From assembly GCA_958419975.1 (NCBI GenBank), contig CATZIG010000082.1:1-8155 (forward strand): a DNA stretch of 8,155 bases, given 5' to 3'. The notes below the pieces were generated by a model. That model did no database searches and had not been told where the DNA came from. It worked only from the letters and a program-made list of their open reading frames with translations. Position 1 is the stretch's first letter. Each line of letters starts with the position of its first letter. The DNA comes from an uncultured Collinsella sp. (GTDB lineage: Bacteria; Actinomycetota; Coriobacteriia; Coriobacteriales; Coriobacteriaceae). A program made the position numbers and the translations under genes. Positions 6,626 through 8,155 of this stretch are shown one piece after another.

Positions 6626-6658
6626 AATGTGTCAAAGGGGCTGTCCCTTTGTCACATT
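6626..6658. repeat. tgtgacaaag palindrome, copy 3
   Basis: Arms 6626-6639 (aatgtgtcaaaggg) and 6645-6658 (ccctttgtcacatt) pair with one mismatch (6632 against 6652) around a 5-base centre. It sits 8 bp past the stop of the TIGR04076-like gene, between two minus-strand genes. No T-run follows, so a terminator role is uncertain. Confidence 0.85.
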
Positions 6659-6666
6659 GCGCTCGA

Positions 6667-6996
6667 CTACTCGTCAACGATCTCGGCAAGCCAGACGTTC
6701 AGCGTATCAACCTCGGGGCAGCAGAACTTTGCCGTGCCGGGCTCGTTGCCAGGCACGGTTCCGCCATAGCGCAGGATATCGATATAGGGAAAGCCCACGT
6801 GGCAGGCCATGGCGCACATCTTGCCGCGGTCTCGGTCGAAGTCAAAGACGTCGCCCGGCTTGTGACCATGGTGGCAGCGGCACGCACCCAGCTGGTCCAC
6901 GCAGCTCACGCGGATGCGCGGACGCTTGCCACGCGGCGCGCCGAGCGGCTTGCCCCCGCCCGCAGGCTTGGCGCCGCCCTCGCCGGCGTTACTCAT
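6667..6996 (-). CDS. Small cysteine-rich TIGR04076-like protein
   Basis: This 109-residue protein resembles the TIGR04076 family of uncharacterised small proteins. Support comes from the overall pattern: RIRVSCVDQ at 28-35, then C-x-x-GHKPGDVFDFD (41-54), a central CAMACHVGFPYIDILRYGG (61-79), and the ending KFCCPEVDTLNVWLAEIV (90-107), where CCPE matches the family's typical CCPD. There are seven cysteines and several histidines, which suggests metal or redox chemistry, but that is inference. Residues 1-27 are a Gly/Pro/Lys-rich tail and probably disordered. ATG 6996 is chosen because its ATGAGTAA overlaps the stop of the kinase gene, implying translational coupling; TTG at 7002 is also in frame. 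Assignment to the family is from memory of its pattern. Confidence 0.72.
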   Translation of the reverse strand: MSNAGEGGAKPAGGGKPLGAPRGKRPRIRVSCVDQLGACRCHHGHKPGDVFDFDRDRGKMCAMACHVGFPYIDILRYGGTVPGNEPGTAKFCCPEVDTLNVWLAEIVDE

Positions 6997-7813
6997 GGTC
7001 AATCACATCCAGGCAGGCCTCGATGGGAAGGCCAGCCGACTTGTCCTCTTGGCCGGCATTGCGCTCGATAAGCTCAGCCACCACACGCATGGCATCGGAC
7101 GTCGCGCGCTGCAGACTCCAACCTGCCATAACGCGGCCGACGAGCACCGCCGAGAACGTGTCGCCCGTGCCCGGGAAGTAGACCGGAATGAGCTCAAAGG
7201 GAATCGTAAAGTACTCCCCCGCCACATGGTCGTAACCGATAACCGCGTTCGTGCCATTGACTACGGCGCTCGTAATGACCACAGACTTGGCACCCAGCTC
7301 ACGCACGGCGTCCACAAGGGCGCGAGCCTCATCGGGCGTAATTTGCTCGGCGATAGGCCTATCGGCAAGCAGGCACGCCTCGGTATAATTGGGCACCGCG
7401 TAGTCTGCGCACTCCAGCAGGTGCCGCATAAGGCCAATCGTGGACTCGGGCACGCCCGCATAGAGCTTGCCGTTGTCGCCCATGATGGGGTCGACGAACA
7501 CCTTGGTGCCCTTTTGCGCACGGCGGTGGCAAAAGTCCGAGATGATACGCGTCTCTTCCTCGGTCACGATAAAGCCGGTCGAGATAGCGTCGAACTCAAA
7601 GCCGAGCTCCTCCCAGATGGCAAGACTCTGGCGCACGTACTCCGTGGTGTCGTGGATGTAGAACTTGGGGTAGTTGAGCGTATCGGAAACAAGGGCCGTC
7701 GGCAGGTTGTGGATGCGATAGCCCATATGCGACAGCACCGGCAGCATGGCGGAAAGCGCGACCTTGCCGTAGCCGCACATATCGTTGATCAACAGCAGCT
7801 GAGTGTTCTTCAT
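6989..7813 (-). CDS. Pyridoxine/pyridoxamine kinase, PfkB (ribokinase) superfamily
   Basis: This 274-residue cytoplasmic enzyme most likely phosphorylates pyridoxal, pyridoxine or pyridoxamine at the 5' hydroxyl, in the vitamin B6 salvage route. The sequence shows LLINDMCGYGKVALSAMLPVL at 7-27, a typical N-terminal stretch of this family. VFVDPIMGDNGKLY (105-118) matches the DPVMGD signature of pyridoxal kinases, and PNYTEA (141-146) matches PNxxEA. FPGTGDTFSA (213-222) is the C-terminal PfkB signature with catalytic base Asp218. Length fits the PdxY/PdxK group. ATG 7813 is preceded by AAGGGGGA at good spacing; the frame extends a further 23 codons without a good site. It overlaps the downstream TIGR04076-like gene by 8 bp. 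The exact B6 vitamer preference cannot be read from sequence. Confidence 0.88.
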   Translation of the reverse strand: MKNTQLLLINDMCGYGKVALSAMLPVLSHMGYRIHNLPTALVSDTLNYPKFYIHDTTEYVRQSLAIWEELGFEFDAISTGFIVTEEETRIISDFCHRRAQKGTKVFVDPIMGDNGKLYAGVPESTIGLMRHLLECADYAVPNYTEACLLADRPIAEQITPDEARALVDAVRELGAKSVVITSAVVNGTNAVIGYDHVAGEYFTIPFELIPVYFPGTGDTFSAVLVGRVMAGWSLQRATSDAMRVVAELIERNAGQEDKSAGLPIEACLDVIDHE

Positions 7814-7941
7814 GAGAGTCCCCCTTGGGTCGGGCGCGGCACGATGGCGCCATAGTGCAACTAAGTGTAGCGCAGGGAGCACAGCAGGCGGGCGCTGGTG
7901 CCGTGGAGGTCGAATTGTTGCGGAAAGGTTACGGGAAGGAA

Positions 7942-8001
7942 GTTAGTCGTTGGGGACGTTCTTAAATGACTAGTCAAACAAGAACGTCCCCAACGACTAA
8001 C
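7942..8001. repeat. Large palindrome (22-bp perfect arms, palindromic centre)
   Basis: Arms 7942-7963 and 7980-8001 are perfect reverse complements over 22 bp, with the core cgttggggacgttctt. The 16-base loop contains tgactagtca (7967-7976), a perfect palindrome on exactly the same centre, so the element can form one long hairpin interrupted by a 3-by-3 internal loop. Part of the arm (ccaacgact) recurs at 8002-8010, directly after it. Confidence 0.9.
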
Positions 8002-8018
8002 CCAACGACTATCAGCGC

Positions 8019-8065
8019 AAGGAGTGTCCCCAAGTGCCGGCACATAAGGAACGTCCCTAAGTGCC
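8019..8065. repeat. Two imperfect 20-bp direct repeats
   Basis: aaggagtgtccccaagtgcc (8019-8038) and aaggaacgtccctaagtgcc (8046-8065) differ at three positions and start 27 bp apart. Their aacgtccc core is shared with the palindrome just to the left (7983-7990), so all three may derive from one repeat family. Confidence 0.75.
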
Positions 8066-8112
8066 AAAACGACTGGTCGGGCAACGCCGATGTTTTGGCG
8101 AAGTCAGACACT

Positions 8113-8155
8113 ATGACCCAATCCGAGGGCACTAAAAAGATAGGAGCCCCCGCTC
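8113..8155 (+). CDS. Possible start of a gene running off the window
   Basis: ATG at 8113 opens a frame that stays open for 14 codons to the window edge (MTQSEGTKKIGAPA). Upstream there is only a weak GAAG at 8100-8103. The stretch is polar and looks like a plausible protein N-terminus, but it is too short to identify, and an open frame this short can occur by chance. Confidence 0.3.
   Translation, partial: MTQSEGTKKIGAPA

Larger units (their letters stand above)
7814..8112. other. Right-end intergenic region
   Basis: This roughly 300-bp stretch lies upstream of the kinase gene and must include its promoter. TACACT on the minus strand (7869-7864) could be a -10, but no matching -35 is clear. 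A 10-bp perfect palindrome, atggcgccat, is at 7844-7853. The rest holds the large palindrome 7942-8001 and the direct repeat 8019-8065. No gene was recognised. Confidence 0.4.

Noticed and set aside
6626..6658. Intrinsic terminator after the TIGR04076-like gene
   Set aside because: The stem is good but no T-run follows on either strand, and the same element occurs upstream of the MFS gene, so it is better called a repeat.
6914..7855. 313-codon plus-strand open frame over the kinase gene
   Set aside because: It is the mirror of the well-supported kinase and TIGR04076-like genes in GC-rich DNA, with no recognisable domain.
7814..7882. 23-codon extension of the kinase from position 7882
   Set aside because: The extension has no strong ribosome site, whereas ATG 7813 has AAGGGGGA, and homologous kinases begin near LLINDMCGYG.

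Overview
The window looks like chromosomal DNA from a GC-rich actinobacterium of the class Coriobacteriia, most likely Collinsella or a close relative. This rests on high-GC codon use, several AAA/DUF4143-type ATPases, and dispersed palindromes built on tgtgacaaag / ctttgtcaca that I associate with Collinsella intergenic regions. It is an inference from memory, not a database match. No rRNA, tRNA, insertion sequence or CRISPR array was seen.

Layout. Bases 1-399 hold the N-terminal 133 codons of an aldose 1-epimerase-like protein (minus strand). Bases 508-1377 encode an unrecognised single-pass membrane protein with an acidic cytoplasmic half (minus). A 259-bp divergent spacer with two hairpin repeats leads to a 12-helix MFS efflux transporter (plus, about 1637-2890). 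A 195-bp spacer with three dyad units at exact 33-bp spacing precedes the first AAA/DUF4143 ATPase (plus, 3086-4456). A low-molecular-weight tyrosine phosphatase (plus, 4490-4936) follows 33 bp later. A convergent spacer full of inverted repeats separates it from the second AAA/DUF4143 ATPase (minus, 5123-6484). That gene's upstream region again carries three repeat units at exactly 33-bp spacing, with a different sequence. The last block on the minus strand is a PfkB-family pyridoxine/pyridoxamine kinase (6989-7813) overlapping, in an ATGAGTAA junction, a small TIGR04076-like cysteine-rich protein (6667-6996). The right end (7814-8155) is mostly non-coding, with a large palindrome, a short direct repeat and perhaps the first codons of another gene.

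How it fits together. Most genes look like independent transcription units. The likely operons are ATPase 1 with the phosphatase, and the kinase with the TIGR04076-like protein. The most unusual signal is that both AAA/DUF4143 ATPases, facing each other across the phosphatase, carry an upstream three-unit array with the same 33-bp period, and the last unit lies directly before the ribosome binding site in each case. The unit sequences differ overall, but the promoter-proximal 17 bases match at 13 positions. This suggests a shared regulatory design for this ATPase family, each copy with its own recognition sequence. The regulator and the role of the ATPases cannot be seen here.
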